64,000 bases of DNA, taken from positions 2,294,001-2,358,000 of the forward strand of contig NZ_JBBNAC010000001.1 in the NCBI RefSeq assembly GCF_037996825.1, written 5' to 3'. Origin of the DNA: Bdellovibrio sp. BCCA. GTDB lineage: Bacteria > Bdellovibrionota > Bdellovibrionia > Bdellovibrionales > Bdellovibrionaceae. The notes beneath the pieces are model-generated. The model was given only the letters and a program-made list of their open reading frames with translations. It searched no databases and was not told where the DNA came from. Positions 8,833-16,938 of the stretch are shown one piece after another; the stretch's first letter is position 1, and the number at the start of each line of letters is the position of its first letter. The position numbers and the translations under genes were made by a program.

Positions 8833-9966
8833 ATGAAAAGAACCGCAATATCAACAGTTTGTCTCATTATGATACTGACTGCGCAAACATGGGCGCAAGG
8901 TCAGATCAGCACGGCTTTGCCTGAGACAAAGAAAGAAAGCAAATTCTCTGCTGAATGGCGTTTGCGTCTTTCGGGTTCTGACGTGCACGACGAGCAAAGC
9001 CAAGCTAAAATCGTTGATATCCGTGCGGAAATCAAAGCAAAATATCTGCTTAGCAGCTCACTTCAACTCGATATCCAACCGACATTGCGTTTGCAATCAG
9101 GTCAAACCCAATCCGTGGATGGCGCAGATAAACCAGAAAATAAAATCACTTTAAATCAAGCGGCCGCTCATTATCTTCCTTTCCAAGGATTGCGTCTTTC
9201 TGCAGGGGCTTTGAATCAAAGACACATGCACACGCAACTTTTAATGGACAACTTGGCTTTCCCGGCAGCTCGTATGGAAGGCCTCTTAAAATACGGAAAC
9301 TTTAAATCAAGCTTGGCTCTGGAATCCGCTATTCCAACTTCAACATCTTTAAGCACAAACACAAAAGAGCTTGAGGCAACGCCCTCTTTGAATGGGGCAG
9401 CTTTAAAACTCAATTGGCAAGCGGCTAAAAATCTTTATTGGAAAACAACGGCGGGATATTTTGTTTTTAACAATCTTCCTTCCGCAGTGGCTCAACAATC
9501 CCGTTTGCTTGGCAATGAGGTCGATAAAATTTCTGACGCTCAATATGCATTTACGAATAAATATGAAGGAATCGAAGCTTCAACAGAATTTGAATTCCCT
9601 GTTTTCTCGGTCTTGGATTTGAACATTGGCGGTGAATACGTGATGAATCAAAAAGCCGTTTCCAAAGACAACCAAGCTTATCGTTATTATGCCAACGGCG
9701 AAGTTCACCTGACAAAGAATATGGATTTAGTGATTGGCGGAAGTTATTTCTCTGTCGCACCAGAGGCTGCTGTGGCTTATTTCAATGCTTCCGGTTTTGA
9801 AACAAACCGCGTGGGTTATGCCGCTGAAAGCTCTTTGGCTTTCAATAAAGAAGGCTTCCTTGTCGGTCTAAAGTATATTGATTCAGAAGTGATGTTTGCC
9901 AATACCGTGCAATCTCGCGAAAAGACTGTGTTCATTAAGCTGGAGACTTTCTATGCTGATCTCTAA
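8833..9966 (+). CDS. Putative outer-membrane porin-like protein
   Basis: 377 residues. A signal peptide is visible (MKRTAISTVCLIMILTAQTWAQ). The mature sequence is made of alternating amphipathic strands separated by polar turns, for example LQLDIQPTLRLQSGQTQS and NLYWKTTAGYFVF, as in large barrels or porins. It does not end in Phe (ends YADL), so the C-terminal insertion signal is not classical. Its last 14 bases overlap the start of the 1108-residue lipoprotein gene, which argues for coordinated synthesis and perhaps a shared envelope complex. No close named family recognised. Confidence 0.7.
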   Translation: MKRTAISTVCLIMILTAQTWAQGQISTALPETKKESKFSAEWRLRLSGSDVHDEQSQAKIVDIRAEIKAKYLLSSSLQLDIQPTLRLQSGQTQSVDGADKPENKITLNQAAAHYLPFQGLRLSAGALNQRHMHTQLLMDNLAFPAARMEGLLKYGNFKSSLALESAIPTSTSLSTNTKELEATPSLNGAALKLNWQAAKNLYWKTTAGYFVFNNLPSAVAQQSRLLGNEVDKISDAQYAFTNKYEGIEASTEFEFPVFSVLDLNIGGEYVMNQKAVSKDNQAYRYYANGEVHLTKNMDLVIGGSYFSVAPEAAVAYFNASGFETNRVGYAAESSLAFNKEGFLVGLKYIDSEVMFANTVQSREKTVFIKLETFYADL

Positions 9967-12900
9967 GAAAAACCTCATTCATACATTCTTAGGTCTTTAT
10001 GCTCTAACGGCGCTGGCAGCTTGTAACTTGCCAAGCCCTAAAGATAAGAACGACACAGGTTCCAGTGCGGCGACATTCACAGCGCAAGCGATGGCGGATA
10101 AATCCAAAGCTCTTGAAGTTTCTGTTCAAGGGACTTTCGCTCTGCCTTCTTCTAAAGTTTTCAATCTTCAAGCCTGCGTAAAAGACGTGGCTTATGATAA
10201 AGCGATTTCCGGCCATGAATTCATCGTTGAAGAAGTGAACACCAAAGTGACTTCTGATAAAGCGGGCTGCTTAACTTGGGCCGAGCGCGTGAGTTTTAAC
10301 TTTTTGGCAGAATCTCAATACATCCGTATCGAAAGACATATCAAAGGAACAGGACTTCACAAGGGTTCGCAAAAGGTGGCGTTTGCCATCAATCCTTGGT
10401 CGCATGGTGAAAGCCTTGCGCCTGTTTTGAATCCTGATGATGGCAATAACATTCCTCGTTTGGTGGATGATGCTCAAGCGGCGAAGCTTGCTTTGAAAGG
10501 TTTCTCTCAAGACAACCAAATCACTTCACGCCCTTTGTGGGTGGAAGATGGCCGCCTTTTCGTGACAGAACAAAAACTCACTCGCGATGGCGTTGAGCTT
10601 CTTGTTGAAATGCGCCCAAATCCTTCTATCCAACTGACGAAAATGAATGGCGAGATGTTCCTTCGTCCTTTGACGGCGGGCTCATTCAAAGCGCGCTTAA
10701 AGCTTGTTCACATCTATCAACAAGGTGATAAAGAAATTCGTCGTCTTTTGACAGAGACAGCGCCTATGGATGTGAAGATGGATAACGGCAGCTTGGCTGT
10801 GAAATCCACAATGTCTTTACCTGCAATTCCAACGCGCGGCCAAATCATGTTGGGTCTTGAGTTGCAACCTGTGAACGGTCCGCAAGGTCTTACAAGCTTT
10901 GATGGTATTTATCTTTTGGGTGAATACGACCAAATCAAAGGTTCTTCATTCTTAAAACTCAATACTTTGGTGGCGCAAACAAAAGATTTCAAGATTTCTA
11001 ACTACGTGAATGCGACTTTGACTGAAGTGACTCAGAAGTCTCAAACAGACCAACAACAAGAAGGCTCTACGACTTCAACAATTGACGCTGAAACTTACCA
11101 AAAGCCAAAAATCGAAGTGTCTCAATTGGAGTTCCGTTTTATCCGCGTAGGCCAGGAAAAAACAGCCACTCGCGAAGTGTTTTACAATATCAGAGCTTGT
11201 GTGCGTAACGGTCTTGACCAGAAAAACACACGTGCTCATACATTTAAAATCACAAAATTCCGTCAATCAGAGACAGAAGAAGCTTCCAGTGTCAGCGTTA
11301 AAACGGACAACAACTCTTGCCTTAACTGGGATGAAAGCATCACGTTTAAATACTTTGACTGCCAACGCTACTTAAAAGGTTTCGTTCAAATCGAAAACAA
11401 AGATTTAGGTATGAACGAAAAACTAGAGATCATCGTCAATCCTTGGGAATCTCAAGGTGCGGTGGCTCGTGATATGCGTTACGTTGATCCAAGCGAGAAA
11501 TTGATTTTAAGCTGCCAGGAAACTCAACGCCCGCGCACGCAATTGATCGTGGATGGCTTTAGTTATAATACTCTTTCTTACAACTACAGCGTTGATTCCA
11601 TGTTGAATCTGACTGTGACAAAGAAAGTTCAAATGAAGATGGACCCTCGCCTTCTTGTTTACTCAAGCTTGGCAAATGGTCGCGCCGAAGTTGAAAAACT
11701 TCGTGACGGTGTTTACTTGTTAAGACTTGCTGTCGTACAAAACCGCGACTATGACACTTCGAACACTTATGTTACATCTGCGGATAAACTTGTGAATGTT
11801 CTGAGTGGTCAAATCAACACGGACATCACTTTTCAAACTCAAGACTTAAAAGCCTTGGGAAATCGCAACAACATGCTTGTTGAGATCTATCCGATTGACG
11901 AAAACAAAGTGACCGTCGCGAACGGCCAAGTGACTTTGAAAAATGCCAACGACTCTTTAGAGTCTGCGATTGACACTTCAACAGGTCTTGAAACGCCGAC
12001 TTTTGTGGGTCCTGTGACTTTGAATATTGATGAAGCGTCTCGTCCTCTTCGTATGTTGGATGCCTCTGGCGTGAGCAGTTTCTTGCTCAACGGAAAAGGC
12101 ACTAACGAGGCCTCTCTAAAATTTGTTGTAAAACAAGTTGTCGAGCAAGGTCTTAAAGTTCAAGCAGAAAAGCGCCAAAGAATTCAAGCTCGCTCTGAAA
12201 AAGCGCAATTTGCGAAAGAAAACAACTTGGATTTGATTTCACTCAAAGAAGCCGATGTCCAGGCTCCCCTTGTAAAAGCTTTTTTGGGCACAACGAAACT
12301 GAATGAACGCTTGATCGTGACGAAAGCGGATTTGCAAGATTTCGCGAACAAAGGAACTTTGGCTCCAGCGCTTGCGCAAAAGCTGTGTGCTTTCTGGGCT
12401 TCTGATTACCTGCAAAAGATGTATGCCAATAAAGGTGGCGTCGTCAGCCAACAAGCCGTGATGGGTCTTGGTATGAGCTGCTACAATGCCGTTGCAAAAA
12501 ATCCTTCGGCGTTCTTCCAAGTAGAAAAACAGATGATGATCAAAGAACTTGGCGGCGCTCAATTCGTGAAAGGTCTGAACCAAGGTCTTTCTGTGGGAAC
12601 AAGTTTTTCCGTGAGCGCTTCTCACTCGACTTCTAAAACACGCTCAACAAGCATCAGTGCGAAGTTCGGTTTGTCGAAAAAGTTCTTGGATCTTTTCTCT
12701 ATCGGTGTGGATTTGGGATACTCAATGTCCTGGGCGACATCGGACTCAAATAGTGCCAGCAACTCTGTGACTGTGAGTGGTTCCACGTCTATGACAGTGC
12801 AACAAAATATCTTTAAAGTACGTGTGAATAAGTACGAGCAATGTGCCGTGGTTCGTTTAAACCCAATTCTTTTCATCAAAGACACAAAGTCTTGGTTCGG

Positions 12901-13279
12901 TCGTCGCGACTACTTAGGTTTCTTAAACCCTCGTTTGACGGAAGAAGAAATGGCGACAGCAACAACACGCGGCTTGATGATCTGCGAAGGCACTGTGCGC
13001 ACAGCTCCCGTGGATATCATAGAGAATTACTATTTGATTGCCCAGGAGTCTAACAGCTCACAAATGCAAGACAATGGTGACGCTCGCAACAGAAACTTCT
13101 TTATCGCTCTTCGTTCTAAGAATGACTTTAACAGATTCGTTCTTGCGATGAAAGGCAATGCGAAGATGCCGACGACGGCGGAAAAAGAAGAGGACCCACA
13201 AGTCCAGGCTACCAAGATGATGGAGCAGCTTTTCCAAATGTCAGGTCCTGCGTATCCGGGAATGTATCTGGTTCAGTAG
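9953..13279 (+). CDS. Giant lipoprotein with tandem repeats and aerolysin-like hairpin
   Basis: 1108 residues from the ATG at 9953 (GGAG Shine-Dalgarno in the upstream gene). An earlier in-frame start at 9896 would spoil the signal. Lipobox LAAC follows a clear signal peptide. Two long homologous halves can be aligned: about residues 70-150 and 409-500 share an ACV...CLxW(D/A)E...NPW pattern, each followed by a strand-rich stretch. Near residues 880-960 there are two Ser/Thr-alternating segments (SFSVSASHSTSKTRSTSIS, then SWATSDSNSASNSVTVSG) around LDLFSIGVDLGYSM. This resembles the insertion hairpin of aerolysin-family pore-forming proteins. The resemblance is by eye only. Co-translated with the upstream barrel gene. 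Possible pore-forming or surface role; function not established. Confidence 0.75.
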   Translation: MLISKKNLIHTFLGLYALTALAACNLPSPKDKNDTGSSAATFTAQAMADKSKALEVSVQGTFALPSSKVFNLQACVKDVAYDKAISGHEFIVEEVNTKVTSDKAGCLTWAERVSFNFLAESQYIRIERHIKGTGLHKGSQKVAFAINPWSHGESLAPVLNPDDGNNIPRLVDDAQAAKLALKGFSQDNQITSRPLWVEDGRLFVTEQKLTRDGVELLVEMRPNPSIQLTKMNGEMFLRPLTAGSFKARLKLVHIYQQGDKEIRRLLTETAPMDVKMDNGSLAVKSTMSLPAIPTRGQIMLGLELQPVNGPQGLTSFDGIYLLGEYDQIKGSSFLKLNTLVAQTKDFKISNYVNATLTEVTQKSQTDQQQEGSTTSTIDAETYQKPKIEVSQLEFRFIRVGQEKTATREVFYNIRACVRNGLDQKNTRAHTFKITKFRQSETEEASSVSVKTDNNSCLNWDESITFKYFDCQRYLKGFVQIENKDLGMNEKLEIIVNPWESQGAVARDMRYVDPSEKLILSCQETQRPRTQLIVDGFSYNTLSYNYSVDSMLNLTVTKKVQMKMDPRLLVYSSLANGRAEVEKLRDGVYLLRLAVVQNRDYDTSNTYVTSADKLVNVLSGQINTDITFQTQDLKALGNRNNMLVEIYPIDENKVTVANGQVTLKNANDSLESAIDTSTGLETPTFVGPVTLNIDEASRPLRMLDASGVSSFLLNGKGTNEASLKFVVKQVVEQGLKVQAEKRQRIQARSEKAQFAKENNLDLISLKEADVQAPLVKAFLGTTKLNERLIVTKADLQDFANKGTLAPALAQKLCAFWASDYLQKMYANKGGVVSQQAVMGLGMSCYNAVAKNPSAFFQVEKQMMIKELGGAQFVKGLNQGLSVGTSFSVSASHSTSKTRSTSISAKFGLSKKFLDLFSIGVDLGYSMSWATSDSNSASNSVTVSGSTSMTVQQNIFKVRVNKYEQCAVVRLNPILFIKDTKSWFGRRDYLGFLNPRLTEEEMATATTRGLMICEGTVRTAPVDIIENYYLIAQESNSSQMQDNGDARNRNFFIALRSKNDFNRFVLAMKGNAKMPTTAEKEEDPQVQATKMMEQLFQMSGPAYPGMYLVQ

Positions 13280-13305
13280 GAGATATTAAGTTTTCTTAAA
13301 TCTCC
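13279..13305 (+). terminator. Hairpin after the giant lipoprotein gene
   Basis: An 11-bp stem with one bulged A: GGAGAT-a-TTAAG, loop TTTT, then CTTAA-ATCTCC. It begins in the stop codon of the lipoprotein gene. No U-tract follows (GGCGG comes next), so it is a weak intrinsic terminator candidate or an mRNA 3' stabiliser. Confidence 0.4.
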
Positions 13306-13406
13306 GGCGGAAGAGAGGTTCCTTTCTTCCAATCCAATTTCACAGGGATTAGCCACGAATTGTATCGTTTTAAAGAGACACAGACACACTTTCTGAGTTA
13401 CTATCG

Positions 13407-13428
13407 TTAATGCAACAAGTTGCATTAA
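13407..13428. promoter_or_regulatory. Perfect 22-bp palindrome, probable operator
   Basis: TTAATGCAAC-AA-GTTGCATTAA is a perfect 10-bp inverted repeat with a 2-bp centre, ending 18 bases before the ATG of the methyltransferase gene at 13447. Size and symmetry fit the binding site of a dimeric helix-turn-helix regulator. No regulator gene is adjacent. As RNA it would be a hairpin with a tight loop, but there is no U-run, so an operator is the better reading. Confidence 0.55.
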
Positions 13429-13446
13429 ACACTCGAGCGTGAAAAC

Positions 13447-14154
13447 ATGAAGCCCTCTCTTCCTAAGAATCTATTTAATTTGTCAGATATTGAAATTCTC
13501 AAACAATATCCGAAGACATTCACAGCCCCACCAGTACTATCGGAAAATCTCATCCGTCGCATTCTAAATGGCGAAAAAGTTCGGGATCAAGAATTCGACA
13601 CTATCTTTCCGCCTTACTATCAAGTGGTCTCGGATATTCATTGGTCCTCCATTGAGGTCGCAAGACAAATTGCTTCTTGGCTCAATGAAAAACCAAAGCT
13701 TCGTTTTATAGATATTGGCTGCGGAGTGGGAAAACTCTGCTTTCTTTTGCAAATACTCACGCCGCACGAAATTCACGGAATTGAACAACGTACGAATCTT
13801 GTAAAAATCGCGCAGGCGATCATCAAACAAAATAACTTAAAACAGATTTCGATAAAATCAATGAACATGATAGACCTTGATTGGTCTGAGTATGATGTCT
13901 ATTATCTCTACAATCCTTTTCAGGAACATCAAGACGGAAGCCGCTTCTGCGTGATCGAGAATAATATTGACTTAGATTCTAAGTATTTTGCTCATTACAC
14001 ATCTGAAGTTTTCAGACAACTTGCCTGGGCAGAAACAGGAAAAATGTTAATTACCTACCACGGGTTTGGAGGCCGAATACCACCCTCGTGGAGAATGCTC
14101 ACGTCAAAACACATTGAAAATGGCCATCTCGAACTATGGATGAAGGAGTCTTAG
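13447..14154 (+). CDS. SAM-dependent class I methyltransferase
   Basis: 235 residues. The SAM-binding glycine motif reads FIDIGCGVGK (about residues 87-96), followed by an acidic strand end (HGIEQRTNLVKIA) and a later DVYYLYNPFQEH block that occupies the place of the family's motif IV and contains NPF. The motif placement fits a Rossmann-fold class I methyltransferase, with about 80 residues of N-terminal helical extension. The substrate cannot be told; protein, rRNA or small-molecule targets are all possible. It stands as a single gene behind the palindrome at 13407-13428. By eye it is more A+T-rich than its neighbours, which hints at acquisition by transfer, but I did not compute composition. 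Confidence 0.75.
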   Translation: MKPSLPKNLFNLSDIEILKQYPKTFTAPPVLSENLIRRILNGEKVRDQEFDTIFPPYYQVVSDIHWSSIEVARQIASWLNEKPKLRFIDIGCGVGKLCFLLQILTPHEIHGIEQRTNLVKIAQAIIKQNNLKQISIKSMNMIDLDWSEYDVYYLYNPFQEHQDGSRFCVIENNIDLDSKYFAHYTSEVFRQLAWAETGKMLITYHGFGGRIPPSWRMLTSKHIENGHLELWMKES

Positions 14155-14239
14155 AATGCCGAAACGAAGACATCCAAAACTCTTCTGGTAGACTTCTTCC
14201 TTCAAAATCAGCGCAGCCCCATCTCGTCGATTCGTTTAT

Positions 14240-14713
14240 TTAGTGGTGATGCTTCTTGTACGTCGCCACTAAATCGGCTTGCGCTAAAACATGACCCTTC
14301 ATGGCTTTTTCCAAGTCAGCTTTCGAGGGATTTTCCATGTGCGGAAGAACCGCATCCAACGCATAGATTTTATGATGGTAGTTGTGTCTTCCAATAGGAG
14401 GACATGGACCTCGATATCCCACAGCCATCCAATCATTCACTCCTTCATAAGAGCCTTTCGGTAAACTTGCTACATCTTCAGGCAAGGAACTCACAGACGC
14501 AGGAATATTAAAAAGCACCCAGTGGACCCACGTTTGTTTCGGAGCTTCTGGATCTGGTGCATCCGGATCATCGACAATGATCGCGAAACTTTTTGTGCCG
14601 GCGGGCGCCCCCTTCCAACGAAGAGGTGGCGACTTGTCATCACCTTCACAGGTGTATTTAGAAGGAATTTCTTCATGAGGTTTAAATGCGGGTGATTCCA
14701 AAGTGAAAAGCAT
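14240..14713 (-). CDS. YbhB/YbcL family PEBP (Raf kinase inhibitor-like) protein
   Basis: 157 residues, the usual length of bacterial phosphatidylethanolamine-binding-protein homologues. Conserved anion-pocket motifs are present: DDPDAPDP (about 48-55), VHWVLFNIP (about 63-71), GYRGPCPP (about 99-106) and HNYHHKIYALD (110-120). A strong GGGAGG Shine-Dalgarno supports the ATG at 14711-14713. No signal peptide, so cytoplasmic. A His-rich tail (KKHHH) may bind metal weakly. Biological role in bacteria is poorly defined. Single gene with no obvious operon partner. Confidence 0.9.
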   Translation of the reverse strand: MLFTLESPAFKPHEEIPSKYTCEGDDKSPPLRWKGAPAGTKSFAIIVDDPDAPDPEAPKQTWVHWVLFNIPASVSSLPEDVASLPKGSYEGVNDWMAVGYRGPCPPIGRHNYHHKIYALDAVLPHMENPSKADLEKAMKGHVLAQADLVATYKKHHH

Positions 14714-14792
14714 AAGACCTCCCTAAGAATTTTCTTACAGGAGATTTTTTATTTTCTCAGCTTGTTTTAAAGCACGAGTGCCAGAACACAGA

Positions 14793-15533
14793 TTATTTTT
14801 TTAAAAGAGTTTCGCGCAAAAATTCAATGCCGCGAACGCCGAACCAAGAATAAGATTCTCCGTTTACAATAGCGCCTTCGATGCCCAGTTCTTTGAGTTC
14901 ACCGATTTTTTTGTGAAATGGAAATGGTTCTGACGAAAACAAGAAGAACGTGTCTTTCATTTCTTCTAATTCGACAACTGGATACTTCTCCCCTTCAGGA
15001 TACTCGACAAGTTTTGCGCCTAATTTCTCTAGAACGGAACCGATGTAAGTTTCACGACTGACACTCATCCACGGTTTTTTCCAAATCATGTAAGCGACTT
15101 GTTTATATCCTTGTGACGGCGCTTTCACCCATTCCATGAACGCTGGAATTTTTTGAAAATCCCATTGCGGCACGGGTGCCTCTAAAATATCCAGACAATC
15201 GACAGAAAGTTCCATGAGTTGCGGATTTTTAAAGTGCTCTCCCAAGCGTGCTAATTCTGTCTGCAAACTTTGTAACGAAGAAACATGCGTTGCCAAATAA
15301 GGAACAGGACACTCCTCAGCCATCTCAAGTGGATTTTCCTCTTGATCTAAAAGAACCAAATCCGGTTTTAAATCGATAACTAAATCCCAAGAGACTTCTT
15401 TGGTCCCACCCACAATGGGAATATTCGTGATCATTTTTGGAGGATGAATGCAAAAACGCGTGCGTCCAACAACTTGCACACCCGCTTTTAATAGCGTCTC
15501 CGTCCAAGACGGAACCATACTCACTACGCGCAT
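14793..15533 (-). CDS. BtuF-like helical-backbone metal/corrinoid receptor without signal peptide
   Basis: 246 residues. It begins RVVSMVPSWTETLLKAGVQVVGRT and contains DLVIDLKPDLVLLDQEEN, the N-lobe signature of class III substrate-binding proteins (BtuF/FhuD/TroA type). No signal peptide is present and the GGAGG Shine-Dalgarno fixes the start at 15531-15533, so this homologue is probably cytoplasmic. No BtuCD-like transporter gene is adjacent. It is divergent from the FabMG-like gene and shares a symmetrical promoter region with it. Corrinoid or iron-complex binding is possible but not shown by the sequence. Confidence 0.75.
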   Translation of the reverse strand: MRVVSMVPSWTETLLKAGVQVVGRTRFCIHPPKMITNIPIVGGTKEVSWDLVIDLKPDLVLLDQEENPLEMAEECPVPYLATHVSSLQSLQTELARLGEHFKNPQLMELSVDCLDILEAPVPQWDFQKIPAFMEWVKAPSQGYKQVAYMIWKKPWMSVSRETYIGSVLEKLGAKLVEYPEGEKYPVVELEEMKDTFFLFSSEPFPFHKKIGELKELGIEGAIVNGESYSWFGVRGIEFLRETLLKK

Positions 15534-15557
15534 TTATATCCTCCATCGCCAAACTAA

Positions 15558-15622
15558 AGATTACCCGCCGGGCCATGGAGAGTCAAAAGCTTGACCGTCC
15601 GTGGTGCCCGGCACAGTATAGC
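15558..15622. promoter_or_regulatory. Back-to-back divergent promoters inside a dyad
   Basis: On the minus strand TTGACT (plus 15581-15586) and TAATCT (plus 15558-15563) are separated by 17 bases, a good sigma70-type promoter for the BtuF-like gene. On the plus strand TTGACC (15591-15596) is followed after 18-20 bases by AGTATA/TATAGC (15615-15622), a weaker promoter for the FabMG-like gene. The two -35 boxes are the arms of GTCAA-AAGC-TTGAC, and outside them GCCGGGC (15567-15573) and GCCCGGC (15606-15612) are perfect inverted arms. The symmetry suggests one regulator could control both directions. Confidence 0.55.
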
Positions 15623-15644
15623 CCTCTAACAGTGAGGTTAATTT

Positions 15645-16937
15645 ATGACGCAACTCTTCCCTCTTCACGAGAAACCAGCTTTGAGCCCGTATAAAAAGGG
15701 CGACGTTCTTGTGTTATTTGGCGAACTTTTCTCGCGCGGTTATGCAAATGGTTTGGTTGAAGAAGCCGAACGTCGTGGCATGACGATTGTGCGCGCCACT
15801 GTCGGTCGCCGCGAAAAAGATGGATCTCTTCGTGCTTTGACAGCGGAAGAAACCGCAAACATTCCCCAACCTTTTATCAACGTTCCTCTAGAAGCCGGTT
15901 TCGACATGGAGCCAGACTCTAAAGGTGTCACTCCTTGTGACCAGCTTAAAGATATCAAAATGGGAGAATGGGATAAGACGACTTTGGATTGGAAGTCGAT
16001 CGAGGAGTCTGAAAAGAATGGAACGACCCGTTTCAGAAAAAACACCGAACTTTTTTTGAAAGAACTTGAAAAGCACATCCCTGCCGGAGCCAACGTTTTG
16101 TTTGCGCACTTGATGGCTGGTGGTGTTCCGCGTGCGAAAATCTTGATGCCACTTTTAAACCGTGCATTTAAAGGCACAGGCGATCGCCATATCCCAACGC
16201 AAGCTCTTTTGGATTCACAAATCGGTCAATTCAGTTTGAGAAACTTTAAAGAAGTGACAGCGGAAACATTCCGTCACCTCGTTGAACTTTCAACACCTCT
16301 TCGCAAAAAATTGGAAGCGCAAGGCAACCACGTGTCTTACACAGCTTACGGCTATCACGGAACCGAAGTGATGATTCGTGGTCATTACAAGTGGCAAACT
16401 TACACCTGCTATTTCCAAGGTTGGGCGAAAATGGCTTTGGAACAATACTCTGAAGAATTCGCAAAACAAGGCGTGCACTGCTGCGTTTACAACTGCCCAG
16501 AGATTTTGACAAACTCAAGTTCGGTGTTTCAAGGCGTTGAAGTATCACTTTATCCTTTGCTTGCAGCTATTCAAAAAGATGCCGGAGATAAAAAACACGG
16601 CGAACAAGTGTTGGCACAATGTAAAGCTTTGCTTAAAGATGATGTCACATTTGACCAGATCATCAAATTTACCGATGAATACCTCACAAATGATCTGACT
16701 TTGGCGTTCTCAAAATACGAACAGTGGCCACAACACTCTCGCCAGGATCAAATGGAGTACATGCTAAAAAGCTCGGACTACTTGTTTGACCTTCACAAAG
16801 ATCAGAAGAATTTGATCACTGCTGTGCTCAGCGAAGTGGTCTTTAAATCTTGTGGTTACGTGATGTTGCATGATTCTTGGCAACCAAAATCTCCAGTCGC
16901 ATGGATCGGTCACGACCTTGTGGCTCGCTGTATGTAG
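15645..16937 (+). CDS. Enoyl-ACP reductase FabMG-family-like protein
   Basis: 430 residues. Near the N-terminus it has VLVLFGELFSRGYANGL (about 22-38), a Rossmann-type glycine region, then VEEAERRGMTIVRATVGRR. The C-terminal half contains YTAYGYHGTEV and a run of aromatic and Cys residues (CYFQGW, CCVYNCPE). From memory this matches the FabMG family (divergent NAD(P)H-dependent enoyl-ACP reductases found in myxobacteria and Bdellovibrio); I could not search to confirm. Predicted to act in the last reduction step of fatty-acid elongation in the cytoplasm. GAGG lies 9 bases before the ATG. The next gene starts one base after its stop, so the two are coupled. Confidence 0.6.
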   Translation: MTQLFPLHEKPALSPYKKGDVLVLFGELFSRGYANGLVEEAERRGMTIVRATVGRREKDGSLRALTAEETANIPQPFINVPLEAGFDMEPDSKGVTPCDQLKDIKMGEWDKTTLDWKSIEESEKNGTTRFRKNTELFLKELEKHIPAGANVLFAHLMAGGVPRAKILMPLLNRAFKGTGDRHIPTQALLDSQIGQFSLRNFKEVTAETFRHLVELSTPLRKKLEAQGNHVSYTAYGYHGTEVMIRGHYKWQTYTCYFQGWAKMALEQYSEEFAKQGVHCCVYNCPEILTNSSSVFQGVEVSLYPLLAAIQKDAGDKKHGEQVLAQCKALLKDDVTFDQIIKFTDEYLTNDLTLAFSKYEQWPQHSRQDQMEYMLKSSDYLFDLHKDQKNLITAVLSEVVFKSCGYVMLHDSWQPKSPVAWIGHDLVARCM

Positions 16938-16938
16938 C

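Noticed and set aside
9896-9952. The earlier start codon for the giant lipoprotein
   Set aside because: It would add residues before the signal peptide and has no Shine-Dalgarno, whereas the ATG at 9953 has GGAG in front and a clean lipobox.
15534-15644. Cobalamin riboswitch upstream of the BtuF-like gene
   Set aside because: The region is only 111 bases and has no B12-box consensus; the symmetry is better explained by divergent promoters.
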